A stretch of 64,000 bases of DNA. Source: JAPWJZ01 sp041287865. Lineage in GTDB: Bacteria > Pseudomonadota > Alphaproteobacteria > Micavibrionales > UBA2020. The position numbers and the translations under genes were made by a program. Positions within the stretch are counted from its first letter, which is position 1, and each line of letters starts with the position of its first letter. Under the pieces are notes generated by a model, which searched no databases, was not told the DNA's origin, and worked only from the letters and a program-made list of their open reading frames with translations. Where the stretch lies: NCBI GenBank assembly GCA_041287865.1, contig JBGGMV010000092.1, positions 18,034-82,033 on the forward strand, in the 5' to 3' direction. Positions 23,779 through 31,675 of this stretch are shown here, one piece after another.

Positions 23779-25032
23779 ATGTCAAATAAAATCACCGGTA
23801 ATTTCACCTCCTCCAAGGCAACCGCCCAGCTGATCGAGAATGAAAAGGGCTATGTGGCCGCGAACTACCACCCGCTGCCCGTGGTACTGAACAAGGGCGA
23901 GGGCGTGTACCTCTGGGACCATGAGGGCAAGAAATACCTCGACATGATGAGCGCCTATTCCGCCGTGTCCCACGGCCATTCGCACCCCCGCATCGTCAAG
24001 GCACTGACCGATCAGGTGCACAAGCTGGCGATGTGCTCCCGCGCCTACCATACCGACACGCTGGGCCCCTTCCTTGAAAAACTGACGCAGCTGACGGGCC
24101 TTGATATCGCGCTGCCCATGAACACGGGCGCGGAAGCGGTCGAAACCGCCGTGAAGGCCGCGCGCCTCTGGGGCTATAGCGTCAAGAAGATCCCTGAAAA
24201 TCAGGCCGAGATTATCGTCGCCGAAGGCAACTTCCACGGCCGCACGACGACCATCATTTCCTTCTCGACCGAACCCGACTACCGCAAGCATTTCGGCCCC
24301 TTCACCCCGGGCTTCAAGGCTGTGCCCTTTGACGATATCAAGGCCGTGGAAGCGGCGATCACGCCGAATACCGCCGCCATTATCTTCGAGCCCATCCAGG
24401 GCGAGGCCGGCATTAAAGTGCCGAAAGAAGGCTTTATGCGCGCACTGCGCAAGCTCTGCACGGAAAAGAGCGTGCTGCTGATTTTGGACGAGGTTCAATC
24501 GGGCCTTGGCCGCACCGGCAAGATGTTCTGCTACCAGCATGAAAACGTGCTGCCCGATGCGGTTATTCTGGGCAAGGCGCTGGGCGGCGGTTTGCTGCCG
24601 GTATCGGCGCTGGTGGGCAAAAAGGAAGTCATGGGCCTGTTCAAGCCCGGCAGCCATGGTTCTACGTTTGGCGGCAACCCGCTGGCGGCGGCTGTGGGCC
24701 TTGAAGCACTGAAAGTGCTGGAGGAAGAAGGCATGGTCGCCAATTCGGCCAAGCTGGGCGCCTATATGCTGGAACAGATGCGCGGCATCAACAGCCCGCT
24801 GATCACCGGCGTGCGCGGCCGCGGCCTCTGGATCGGGCTCGATTTCGATTACGATAAAGTATCGGCCCGCGTGGTTTGCGAGCGCCTGATGATGAAGGGC
24901 ATTTTGTCGAAAGACACGCACAATACCGTCGTGCGCTTCGCCCCGCCGCTGACCATCACCAAGGAAGATATCGACTGGGCGCTCGAGCAACTGAAAACCG
25001 TGCTGCGCGAAATTGAAAGCGAGCTGAAGTAA
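23779..25032 (+). CDS. rocD: Ornithine aminotransferase
   Basis: 417 residues of class III PLP-dependent aminotransferase. N-terminal N-Y-H-P-L-P-V-V-L, M-N-T-G-A-E-A-V-E-T-A (about 113-123), F-H-G-R-T-T, D-E-V-Q-S-G-L-G-R-T-G (about 238-248) and the PLP lysine in I-L-G-K-A-L-G-G-G (K about 267) match ornithine-oxo-acid transaminases. It converts ornithine to glutamate semialdehyde. AAGGGATATGTT precedes the ATG. The last base of its stop codon is the first of the next gene's ATG. Confidence 0.93.
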   Translation: MSNKITGNFTSSKATAQLIENEKGYVAANYHPLPVVLNKGEGVYLWDHEGKKYLDMMSAYSAVSHGHSHPRIVKALTDQVHKLAMCSRAYHTDTLGPFLEKLTQLTGLDIALPMNTGAEAVETAVKAARLWGYSVKKIPENQAEIIVAEGNFHGRTTTIISFSTEPDYRKHFGPFTPGFKAVPFDDIKAVEAAITPNTAAIIFEPIQGEAGIKVPKEGFMRALRKLCTEKSVLLILDEVQSGLGRTGKMFCYQHENVLPDAVILGKALGGGLLPVSALVGKKEVMGLFKPGSHGSTFGGNPLAAAVGLEALKVLEEEGMVANSAKLGAYMLEQMRGINSPLITGVRGRGLWIGLDFDYDKVSARVVCERLMMKGILSKDTHNTVVRFAPPLTITKEDIDWALEQLKTVLREIESELK

Positions 25033-25268
25033 TGTCCGAAGAAAAAGAAGACGAGATCATCGTCAAGGACTGCAACGGCACGCGCCTGCAGGACGGCGAT
25101 TCAGTCACCCTGATTAAAGACCTTGATGTGAAGGGCGCGAACGTGACGCTGAAACGCGGCACGATGGTCAAGAAAATCCGCCTGACCTATAACGAGGAAG
25201 AGATCGAGGCGAACGTCGACAAGGTCAAAGGCCTTGTGCTGAAAACCTGCTTTGTGAAGAAAGTCTAG
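25032..25268 (+). CDS. PhnA/YjdM C-terminal-domain protein
   Basis: 78 residues that correspond to the C-terminal domain of YjdM (PhnA family): V-K-D-C-N-G-x-x-L-Q-D-G-D-S-V-T-L-I-K-D-L-D-V-K-G, then L-K-R-G-T-M-V-K-K-I-R-L and L-K-T-C-F-V-K-K-V at the end. The N-terminal zinc ribbon of full-length YjdM is absent. Despite the name, a role in phosphonate use is not established. It overlaps rocD by one base and shares its stop (CTAG) with the convergent gene. Confidence 0.88.
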   Translation: MSEEKEDEIIVKDCNGTRLQDGDSVTLIKDLDVKGANVTLKRGTMVKKIRLTYNEEEIEANVDKVKGLVLKTCFVKKV

Positions 25269-25684
25269 AATACAGGCTTCGGCGACGCGGGCTTGAAGAC
25301 AGGCGCTGCTTTCGCGGCCACTTTCGGTTCAGACGAAATTTTGAATTCAGGCGCGACGCTTTTCACCGGCGGTGCGGGATTGTCGATATCGGGGGCCGCG
25401 ACCGAAGGATCGGTTACAGGCGGCACGCCGGTTTTCATTTTCGATGCGCCGTATTTGGCGACCGAGCCGCCCACCACCAAGGCAGCGCCCAGGACCGCAG
25501 CGCCAGCGCCCACGCCCGGCACGATCACGGAAGCGCCGATCAGCATGAAGCCGCCGACAAGGCCGCCGTCGCCGATGCCGCTGACCATTTCCTTGCGGAA
25601 TACGCCTTTGTCTTCGGGCTTGCCTTTCAGCTTGCCGCCCAGATCTTTCAGCTTTTCGCCAAGGCCTTTGAAGGGGTTTTTCAT
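25265..25684 (-). CDS. Hypothetical glycine-zipper membrane protein
   Basis: A 139-residue protein. A basic N-terminus (M-K-N-P-F-K-G-L-G-E-K-L-K) is followed by a glycine- and alanine-rich hydrophobic stretch (about residues 38-80, with G-x3-G spacings) and a Pro/Val/Ala-rich tail of about 55 residues. It may form one or two tightly packed helices. No family is recognised. It is a single gene, convergent with the YjdM-like gene. Confidence 0.6.
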   Translation of the reverse strand: MKNPFKGLGEKLKDLGGKLKGKPEDKGVFRKEMVSGIGDGGLVGGFMLIGASVIVPGVGAGAAVLGAALVVGGSVAKYGASKMKTGVPPVTDPSVAAPDIDNPAPPVKSVAPEFKISSEPKVAAKAAPVFKPASPKPVF

Positions 25685-25823
25685 CGCACGCCTTTACCTG
25701 TTGTGGATAAGAAAAAGTAACATACTGCGCCCTTCGCTACAAATGCAGCATTACGGAAAGACGGCGCAACGATTTATAAACCTGTTTGCCCTAAATTCGA
25801 AGATGAAAGGCGAGGTATCCACC

Positions 25824-26384
25824 ATGATGTATTCCCTGCACGACCTGCTGCTGAAAATGGGCGCCCCCGAGGCGCGCGAAAAGGGCCGCATGGAATGGCA
25901 TTACTTCGACCGCAAGAAAAACGCACTGGCGGGCTTCGCCGAAATCAGGCTGGAAGCAGGCGGCGAGCGGCTGGTGGCTGAAATGCGCCATATCCGCGAG
26001 AACCATACAGACGACAACGGCCGCACCCACGCCGAATACACCGAGAGCTTCTATTTCCACGCCGAGCGCACGGCGCGCCCCGCGCATTACCGCGTCACTA
26101 AAATCTCGCTCGACGGCGACGATTACAGCCAGCCGCAGAAGGCGATCGTGGAGCTGGGCCTTTCCGTCTTCCACGCCCGCGCGCTGGATATTTCGGTGCG
26201 CATGGTGGAACAGGTCTTCAACAAGCAGGATATCTTAACCCCGCCGCCGTCGGCCGATATCACGCCGAAAATGCGCAAGCTGGCCGCCGCGTCTGCACCG
26301 CAAAAGCCTCTGCCGAAAAAAGAAGAATGGGGCGTCGTGATTCCCTTCCGCCCGCGCACCGTGCCTGTCCGCGCGAACGCTTAA
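25824..26384 (+). CDS. Hypothetical cytoplasmic protein, 186 residues
   Basis: I do not recognise this soluble protein. It has mixed alpha/beta character with M-E-W-H-Y-F-D-R-K-K near residue 25, E-M-R-H-I-R-E-N-H and E-S-F-Y-F-H-A-E-R. The C-terminus is Pro/Lys-rich. The start is taken at 25824 because GAGG lies eight bases upstream; an ATG at 25803 is in frame and would add seven residues. Its stop shares TTAA with the convergent membrane-protein gene. Confidence 0.6.
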   Translation: MMYSLHDLLLKMGAPEAREKGRMEWHYFDRKKNALAGFAEIRLEAGGERLVAEMRHIRENHTDDNGRTHAEYTESFYFHAERTARPAHYRVTKISLDGDDYSQPQKAIVELGLSVFHARALDISVRMVEQVFNKQDILTPPPSADITPKMRKLAAASAPQKPLPKKEEWGVVIPFRPRTVPVRANA

Positions 26385-26881
26385 GGAGCTGCCGGCGCCT
26401 GACGCTGCGGCGCCATTTCCAGCTTGATAATGATATTCCCGACATAGTGTACCTGCACATGCACGCCTTCGCGCATCGGGCCGTTGCCCATCTTGGTGTC
26501 ATGGAAGCCGAAAGTGGGAATGTAATCCGAATATTTGAAGCACTGGTCGATGACGCAGAAACGCTCGTGGATATTGCCGTCCTTGAAAGGCGGCTTGTAT
26601 TTAGTGGCAAGGCCGTTGACGATTTTGTAGGTCTTGTTGGCCAAGGCTTCCTCGACCTGTTTCTGTTCCAGATAGACCTTGATGCCGGAGCCAAAGCACA
26701 GCACGGTCGAAAGAACCGCCAGCAAAACGCAAACCGCGATGCGCCCGCCGGGCGAGCGGTCGAACATGATGTTTTCTCGGCGCAGGTAAACTGCAAGCGT
26801 GGCGACCATGAACAGCGCGCCGAAAATCGTCGGCCACCAGGGAACGATGCCGCGATCAAGCGCGGAGAAAATCAACATCAT
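26381..26881 (-). CDS. Two-helix membrane protein, paralog of the next gene upstream
   Basis: A 166-residue protein with two membrane helices (about 17-33 and 46-70) and a C-terminal extracytoplasmic-type domain with E-R-F-C-V-I-D-Q-C-F-K-Y-S-D-Y followed by V-H-Y-V-G-N-I-I-I-K-L-E-M. The same pattern occurs in the adjacent gene product, so the two are tandem duplicates. The cysteine pair may form a disulfide. The two genes overlap by four bases and follow pmbA. The function is unknown. Confidence 0.68.
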   Translation of the reverse strand: MMLIFSALDRGIVPWWPTIFGALFMVATLAVYLRRENIMFDRSPGGRIAVCVLLAVLSTVLCFGSGIKVYLEQKQVEEALANKTYKIVNGLATKYKPPFKDGNIHERFCVIDQCFKYSDYIPTFGFHDTKMGNGPMREGVHVQVHYVGNIIIKLEMAPQRQAPAAP

Positions 26882-27390
26882 TTCTTGTCCTCCTTTTCTT
26901 TTTTGTCTTTATCCTCGATTTCGAGCTTGATGATAACATTGCGCAGCTTCACGGCATGGTCGATGCCGACGTAGGTGACGCGCGCCTTCATGCCGTTTTT
27001 CATGGGGCCGCCGTGGCTGGCCGCGTTGTTGAAACCCGTTGTCACGACGAAATCGGAATAGGTGAAGCAGCGGCCGCCGATGCAGAAACTTTCCAGCGCG
27101 TGGCCGCTTTTCGGCATGGGCGTGAAGCGTTCCACAATGCCTTCGGTGAACTTGGTGCGGCCCTCGGCTATCGCAAGCCGCACGGCATGGTATTCACCGT
27201 AAGTGAACCAGCCGGTAAGACCCGTCCAGAGAAAGGCGAAGCAGAGAAAGGCGACAGCAAGGCGGCTACTGGCCTTTTTCTTCAGCAACAGGAAAAATCC
27301 GGCCGCGATCATCGAAAGGCCCAGCGCCGGCATGGGCCAGGTCTGCCAGCCCGCTTCCGTTACGTCGAAAACGGTTTTGTAAACCGTCAC
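26878..27390 (-). CDS. Two-helix membrane protein, paralog of the neighbouring gene
   Basis: 170 residues, with two membrane helices (about 19-36 and 42-62) and the domain E-S-F-C-I-G-G-R-C-F-T-Y-S-D-F ... V-T-Y-V-G then N-V-I-I-K-L-E-I, matching its partner at 26381. It ends in a charged D/K/E tail. It overlaps pmbA by four bases upstream and its paralog by four bases downstream, giving a tightly coupled three-gene operon. Confidence 0.68.
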   Translation of the reverse strand: MTVYKTVFDVTEAGWQTWPMPALGLSMIAAGFFLLLKKKASSRLAVAFLCFAFLWTGLTGWFTYGEYHAVRLAIAEGRTKFTEGIVERFTPMPKSGHALESFCIGGRCFTYSDFVVTTGFNNAASHGGPMKNGMKARVTYVGIDHAVKLRNVIIKLEIEDKDKKEKEDKK

Positions 27391-28736
27391 GCGCCGGCCA
27401 CGGTCATTTTGGCGATGCGCAGTGTCGGCGCGTCGACCCCGTATTTCAGCTCAAGGTCATTGGCGGGCGTGACAGAGGGCCACATTTCTTTCAGGTTGCC
27501 CGCGATCGTCATTTCCGCGACCGGATAGGCGATCTTGCCTTTCACGATCCAAAAACCGCGCGCGCCGCGGCTGTAGTCGCCGGTCACGATATTGCCGCCG
27601 GAGCCCATCATTTGGGTCACGAAGAATCCTTCCTCGATATCCGCGATCAGTTCGTCGACCGACATTTTTCCGGGCTGCATGTAAAAATTGGCGGGCCGGG
27701 GCGAGGGCGGGCTTGAGGCGCCGCGCGCGGCGTTGCCGGTGGTTTTCAACCCCAGTTGCCGCGCCGACGACAGGTCGAGCAGCCAGCCGGTCAGCTTGCC
27801 GTCGTCGATGATATTGCGCTTTTGCGGCGCGACGCCTTCGCCGTCGAAGGGATGCGAGCGGTTGCCGCGCTTGATAAAGGGATCGTCGACGATGGTGATG
27901 CCGGGGGCAAAAATCTGCGCACCCATTTTATCCTTCAGCAGCGTTGTGCCGCGCGCGACCGACGTGCCCGTAACAGCGCCGGCAAGGCTGCCGATCAAGC
28001 CGCCCGAGATGCGGCGGTCGAAGACCACCGGCATTTCCTTCGTCGGGCCCTTTCGGGGGCCGAGCGCCCTTACCGCACGCTCGCCCGCGCTTTTACCCAC
28101 GGACGCGGGATCTTTCAAATCTTTCAGGTGCGAAGCGCTGTCGAAATCGTAATCAGTTTCCATGCCCGTATCCTCGCCCGCGATGACCGAGACCGAGATG
28201 CTGAAACCACTGGAGGGGAAGCTGCCGTTAAAACCGTTGGTGGCGGCGTAATAGGTGATATCGCGGGAGGATGAGCATTCCGCGCCGTCGGAATTGGTGA
28301 CGCCCTTGACGCCCAGCGCCGCGCTTTCGGCGGCGTCGGCCATCTTGGCCATTTCATCGGCAGTGGGCTCGGAGCCGTCATAGAGGTCCAGGTCGGGGAA
28401 GGTTTTCGCAAGCTCCGACGGATCGGCGATACCGGCGTATTTATCTTCCGGCACCGATTTCGCCATGGCGACGGCGCGGGCGGCCATTTCGGCCAGCGTG
28501 TCGGGTGCGCGGTCAGAGGACGACACGATCGCCTGCTTCTGCCCCACCAGTACGCGCAGGCCGATCTCGGCTTCTTCGGAGCGTTTCAAGGCTTCGGGCT
28601 TGCCGAAGCGGCGCGTGACGGCGACCGAGGTGCTGTCGGACAGCACGACGTCGGCGGAGGTCGCCCCTGCGGCCTTGGCTTTTTTCAGGATATCTTCCAG
28701 CAGTTGCAGGGTTTGCGCCTTGTTCGGGTCTGCCAT
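27387..28736 (-). CDS. pmbA: TldD/PmbA family metalloprotease subunit PmbA (TldE)
   Basis: 449 residues, the usual length. The N-terminal domain shows S-V-x-V-T-R-R-F-G-K-P-E-A-L-K-R-S-E-E and the C-terminal domain D-D-P-F-I-K-R-G-N-R-S-H-P-F-D-G-E-G, then G-N-A-A-R-G and the late M-G-S-G-G-N-I-V-T-G-D-Y-S-R-G-A-R-G-F-W. It lacks the H-E-x-x-x-H zinc motif, so it is PmbA/TldE and not TldD. With TldD it degrades unfolded peptides and matures modified peptides. No tldD is in the window. Confidence 0.92.
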   Translation of the reverse strand: MADPNKAQTLQLLEDILKKAKAAGATSADVVLSDSTSVAVTRRFGKPEALKRSEEAEIGLRVLVGQKQAIVSSSDRAPDTLAEMAARAVAMAKSVPEDKYAGIADPSELAKTFPDLDLYDGSEPTADEMAKMADAAESAALGVKGVTNSDGAECSSSRDITYYAATNGFNGSFPSSGFSISVSVIAGEDTGMETDYDFDSASHLKDLKDPASVGKSAGERAVRALGPRKGPTKEMPVVFDRRISGGLIGSLAGAVTGTSVARGTTLLKDKMGAQIFAPGITIVDDPFIKRGNRSHPFDGEGVAPQKRNIIDDGKLTGWLLDLSSARQLGLKTTGNAARGASSPPSPRPANFYMQPGKMSVDELIADIEEGFFVTQMMGSGGNIVTGDYSRGARGFWIVKGKIAYPVAEMTIAGNLKEMWPSVTPANDLELKYGVDAPTLRIAKMTVAGA

Positions 28737-28751
28737 GGGATGTCCTTGTTT

Positions 28752-29639
28752 TTAAGAAGATGATTTTTCAGCGGCGCGCGCCTCGGCTTCCGCTTCAGCG
28801 GCGTCATCGGCGGCGCGTTGCTCCGACAGCGGGACGATGCGTTCGCGGTGCTGCGCGCCCATCGGCAACTCGAAGAGCGTCAGCTTCAGGCGCGGCGCGG
28901 CGGCCTTGTTGTCGAAGGTCTGGTAGAATTTGTCGAGCACTTCGGAGAAACGGTTGATGGCGTCGATGGGTTCCGACGCATATTGCGGGCGCTGCAGCAG
29001 GATGGCGAAATCTTTCTGGCCCAGACGTCCGATGACGTCCGACTGGCGGCGCATGAAGGTCATTTTTTCGGTCAGCTTCTTGACCGTTTCCTCGTAACCT
29101 TCCTGCCCCACCGCCTGCAGCACTTCCTCGTGGTTGGTCATGGTGACAAACACGATCAGGCTGCGTTCCGCATAGCGGAAGGAACGGTCGATGGCGGAAA
29201 GAAACAGCTGGTTGAAGGCGGCCTTGCCGATCATGCCGCCGGAAGAATGCACGTTGTCTTCCTTCGCCAGCATCCGGCTGAATTCCATCAGGCGCTGCGC
29301 GTTCAGGATCTTGGTCTCGAGGTCCTGCGAGGAGAGCGGCTTGTTCATGACGTCGTTCGTGCCGGCCAGAATCGCTTCTTCCGTCGTCGCGGTCTTGGAG
29401 AGCAGCATGATGTAGGGCTTCACGGCCGTGCGGATGTTCTTCCAGACGCCGATCACGACGGGGCGGGCCTCGGCCAGCGGGGCGGGGTCGACCATGATGA
29501 CGTCAAAGGTGCCGCCCTTTACCATGTCGAAGGCGGCGTTCTTGTTCGGCTCGCAGACCACGTGATGGCCCTTGGCCCCCAGCTTGCTGGTCAGCAGCTG
29601 GTTGGTCAGAGATTCGCGGTCGATTACCAGTATTTCCAT
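28752..29639 (-). CDS. Response-regulator receiver plus degenerate GGDEF domain
   Basis: 295 residues. The N-terminal receiver starts M-E-I-L-V-I-D-R-E-S, with the phospho-acceptor region F-D-V-I-M-V-D-P and K-P-L-S at about 110. The C-terminal domain has the shape of a GGDEF domain (N-Q-L-F-L-S-A-I-D-R-S-F-R-Y-A-E-R, then G-R-L-G-Q-K-D-F-A-I-L-L), but the signature G-G-D-E-F is G-Q-K-D-F, so it should not make cyclic di-GMP. The ATG at 29639 has GAGGGGG upstream. The acidic Ala/Glu-rich C-terminus is disordered. It stands alone, upstream of pmbA. Confidence 0.78.
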   Translation of the reverse strand: MEILVIDRESLTNQLLTSKLGAKGHHVVCEPNKNAAFDMVKGGTFDVIMVDPAPLAEARPVVIGVWKNIRTAVKPYIMLLSKTATTEEAILAGTNDVMNKPLSSQDLETKILNAQRLMEFSRMLAKEDNVHSSGGMIGKAAFNQLFLSAIDRSFRYAERSLIVFVTMTNHEEVLQAVGQEGYEETVKKLTEKMTFMRRQSDVIGRLGQKDFAILLQRPQYASEPIDAINRFSEVLDKFYQTFDNKAAAPRLKLTLFELPMGAQHRERIVPLSEQRAADDAAEAEAEARAAEKSSS

Positions 29640-29741
29640 GGAAGCCCCCTCATCCAATTCGTTAATTTTAGGGCCAAGCCCCCGCAATACAACAGCTAAA
29701 CCAAATAAAAACCGCTTCTTTTCCCTATTCCTTGATATTGT

Positions 29742-29770
29742 TTGACAAAGCCCCCCTGTTTCCATTATTA
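29742..29770 (+). promoter_or_regulatory. Predicted promoter of tRNA-Leu
   Basis: Perfect TTGACA, 17-base spacer and TTATTA, ending 19 bases before the tRNA 5' end. Confidence 0.65.
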
Positions 29771-29789
29771 CTTCTTCCACCAAACCCGT

Positions 29790-29874
29790 GCCCAAATGGC
29801 GGAATTGGTAGACGCGCAGGTTTCAGGTACCTGTGGGGCAACCCGTGTAAGTTCGAGTCTTATTTTGGGCACCA
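29790..29874 (+). tRNA. tRNA-Leu (anticodon CAG)
   Basis: An 85-base class II tRNA with encoded CCA. Acceptor GCCCAAA pairs perfectly with TTTGGGC; the anticodon stem CAGGT/ACCTG encloses TTCAGGT, giving CAG, which reads CUG; a variable arm (TGGGGCAACCCG) and T arm GTTCGAGTC follow. Confidence 0.95.
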
Positions 29875-29960
29875 TTTTTTCTTAAGACCAATCCCGCTTC
29901 CATGGCGGGTGTTCATGAGATACCCTTTCCTGACATGAACCTTTTGCGAGAAGCAGCCAC

Positions 29961-30572
29961 ATGAACGTTACCCTGCATCACGGCGATTTGCCCGAAGGGC
30001 TCGACCTTGGCAAGGTCGTGGCTATCGATACCGAAACCCTTGGCCTGAAGCCGCAGCGCGACCGCCTCTGCCTTGTGCAGCTCTCGTCGGGCGACGGCAA
30101 TGTGCATCTGGTGAAATTCGACGGCAAGGATTACAGCGCGCCGCGGCTGAAAAAACTGCTGGCCGATCCTGGCGTGACCAAGCTTTTCCACTTCGCGCGT
30201 TTCGATATCGGCGTGATGCATGCCTATCTTGGCGTCGTGACCGCGCCTGTCTATTGCACCAAGATCGCGTCGCGCATCGCGCGGACCTTCACCGGCCACC
30301 ACAGCCTGAAGAACCTTGTCAAAGACCTGTTGCTGATCGATATCGACAAGCAGCAGCAGACGACCGACTGGGGTCAGGCGACGCTAAGCCCCGAGCAGAT
30401 CGAATATGCCGCGACGGACGTGCTGTACCTCCATAAAATCCGCACGATCCTCGATGAAACGCTGGTGCGCGAGGGCCGCGACAAGCTGGCCGCCGCCTGC
30501 TTCGACTTCCTGCCGCACCGCGCACTGCTCGACCTCGCCGGCTGGGCCGAAGAAGATATTTTCACGCACTGA
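29961..30572 (+). CDS. Ribonuclease D-type 3'-5' exonuclease (short form)
   Basis: 203 residues, only the DEDDy exonuclease domain. Exo I A-I-D-T-E-T (D and E about 22-24), Exo II F-H-F-A-R-F-D-I-G (about 76-84) and Exo III Y-A-A-T-D-V-L-Y-L (about 149-157, catalytic Asp plus Tyr) are all present. The HRDC domains of E. coli RNase D (375 residues) are missing, as is common in alphaproteobacteria. It trims RNA 3' ends, probably of tRNA precursors; the neighbouring tRNA-Leu is a coincidence as far as can be told. It overlaps the next gene by one base (TGATG). Confidence 0.9.
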   Translation: MNVTLHHGDLPEGLDLGKVVAIDTETLGLKPQRDRLCLVQLSSGDGNVHLVKFDGKDYSAPRLKKLLADPGVTKLFHFARFDIGVMHAYLGVVTAPVYCTKIASRIARTFTGHHSLKNLVKDLLLIDIDKQQQTTDWGQATLSPEQIEYAATDVLYLHKIRTILDETLVREGRDKLAAACFDFLPHRALLDLAGWAEEDIFTH

Positions 30573-31156
30573 TGACAATCGCGAAACGTCTTTCAAAAAA
30601 ACTGAAGACGCCGAAGCAGGTGCAGAAGTTCCTGCGCACTATTCCTTACAATCGCGAAAAGAAGAAGCAGACGCTGCACGCAGCCCAGCAGGGGTTAAAG
30701 CGCGGGCGCATGCATTGTTTCGAAGCCGCGATTGCCGCAGCGGCGATACTGGAATACCACGGCTATCCGCCGCTGGTGATGAGCCTTGAAAGTAAGGACG
30801 AGCTCGACCACGTTATTTTCGTTTTCAAGGAAAAGGGCCGCTGGGGCTCTGTCGCACGCTCGCGCGACGAAGGCCTGCATGGCCGCCCGCCGATCTATAA
30901 ATCTTTGCGCGCGCTAGCCTGGAGTTATTACGACCCTTATGTCGACGATACCGGCAAGATCAAGGCCTATCAGGTGGCGAGCCTCGACGATTGCGCGAAA
31001 GACTGGCGCGACAGCAAACGTAGCGTGCGCAAGGCGGAAAAATACCTGATGAAACTGAAACACGTGCCGATGAAATCGTCGAAGGCACGGTACAAGAAAC
31101 TGCTGAAGGCCTATCTCGACCGCGGCGCGATGCCGCGGCAAAAGCACTGGTGGTAA
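30572..31156 (+). CDS. Hypothetical protein with possible Cys-His transglutaminase-like core
   Basis: 194 residues. The order H-C-F-E-A-A-I-A-A-A-A-I-L-E-Y-H-G-Y (Cys about 50), then L-D-H-V-I-F-V-F (His about 82) and G-R-W-G-S-V-A-R-S-R-D (about 90-100) resembles the Cys-His-Asp arrangement of transglutaminase-like enzymes. The N- and C-termini are strongly basic, ending Q-K-H-W-W, so nucleic-acid or ribosome contact is plausible. It is translationally coupled to the RNase D gene. The catalytic reading is inference. Confidence 0.55.
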   Translation: MTIAKRLSKKLKTPKQVQKFLRTIPYNREKKKQTLHAAQQGLKRGRMHCFEAAIAAAAILEYHGYPPLVMSLESKDELDHVIFVFKEKGRWGSVARSRDEGLHGRPPIYKSLRALAWSYYDPYVDDTGKIKAYQVASLDDCAKDWRDSKRSVRKAEKYLMKLKHVPMKSSKARYKKLLKAYLDRGAMPRQKHWW

Positions 31157-31675
31157 TCAGGGTTTATACTGTATCGGCTTGCGCACATTGACGCGGTGAT
31201 CGACGCCGTCATGCGCGGGTGCCTGCACCGCCGCCAGTTCCAGCTGCCGCGCCGCTTCCGCCGCTGTGCGTTTCAAATCCGCCGCATTTTCCAGCGCCTC
31301 GACGATGCCTGTATGACCTAATTTGCGTGCATAGCCGATGGCAGTCAGCCCGCGTGTATCTTTCATATCGGCATCTGCGCCTTTTGATATCAGCAGGGCA
31401 AGGCAGTCGGACTTATTATGCAGCGCTGCGAACATCAGGGGCGTCATGCCGGCATCGTCGGCCGCGTTGATATCGGCACCCCTCGAAAGCAGCATTTCCA
31501 TGACGTCGATATGGCCCGTGCCATGGGCGATGGATTTGATCAGGGCCGTGCGCCCGTCTTCGTCGCGCCAGTGGATGGCTTCCGGATTGCGGGTGATAAA
31601 ATCGCTTAAGCGTTCGGCGTTGCCGCCCCACGACGCCATCATAAAATCGAGCATGATGTCATCGGTTATTTCCAT
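31157..31675 (-). CDS. Ankyrin-repeat protein with shared C-terminal KPI tail
   Basis: 172 residues. About three ankyrin repeats lie between residues 35 and 125, with the T-A-L/T-P-L turns and G-A-D-I-N, G-A-D-A-D-type loops. A short helix follows and the end is VNVRKPIQYKP, the tail seen on six other proteins. There is no signal peptide. The ATG at 31675 sits inside the last codons of the upstream ankyrin gene, a ten-base overlap, implying coupled translation. Ankyrin repeats bind proteins; the partner is unknown. Confidence 0.82.
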   Translation of the reverse strand: MEITDDIMLDFMMASWGGNAERLSDFITRNPEAIHWRDEDGRTALIKSIAHGTGHIDVMEMLLSRGADINAADDAGMTPLMFAALHNKSDCLALLISKGADADMKDTRGLTAIGYARKLGHTGIVEALENAADLKRTAAEAARQLELAAVQAPAHDGVDHRVNVRKPIQYKP

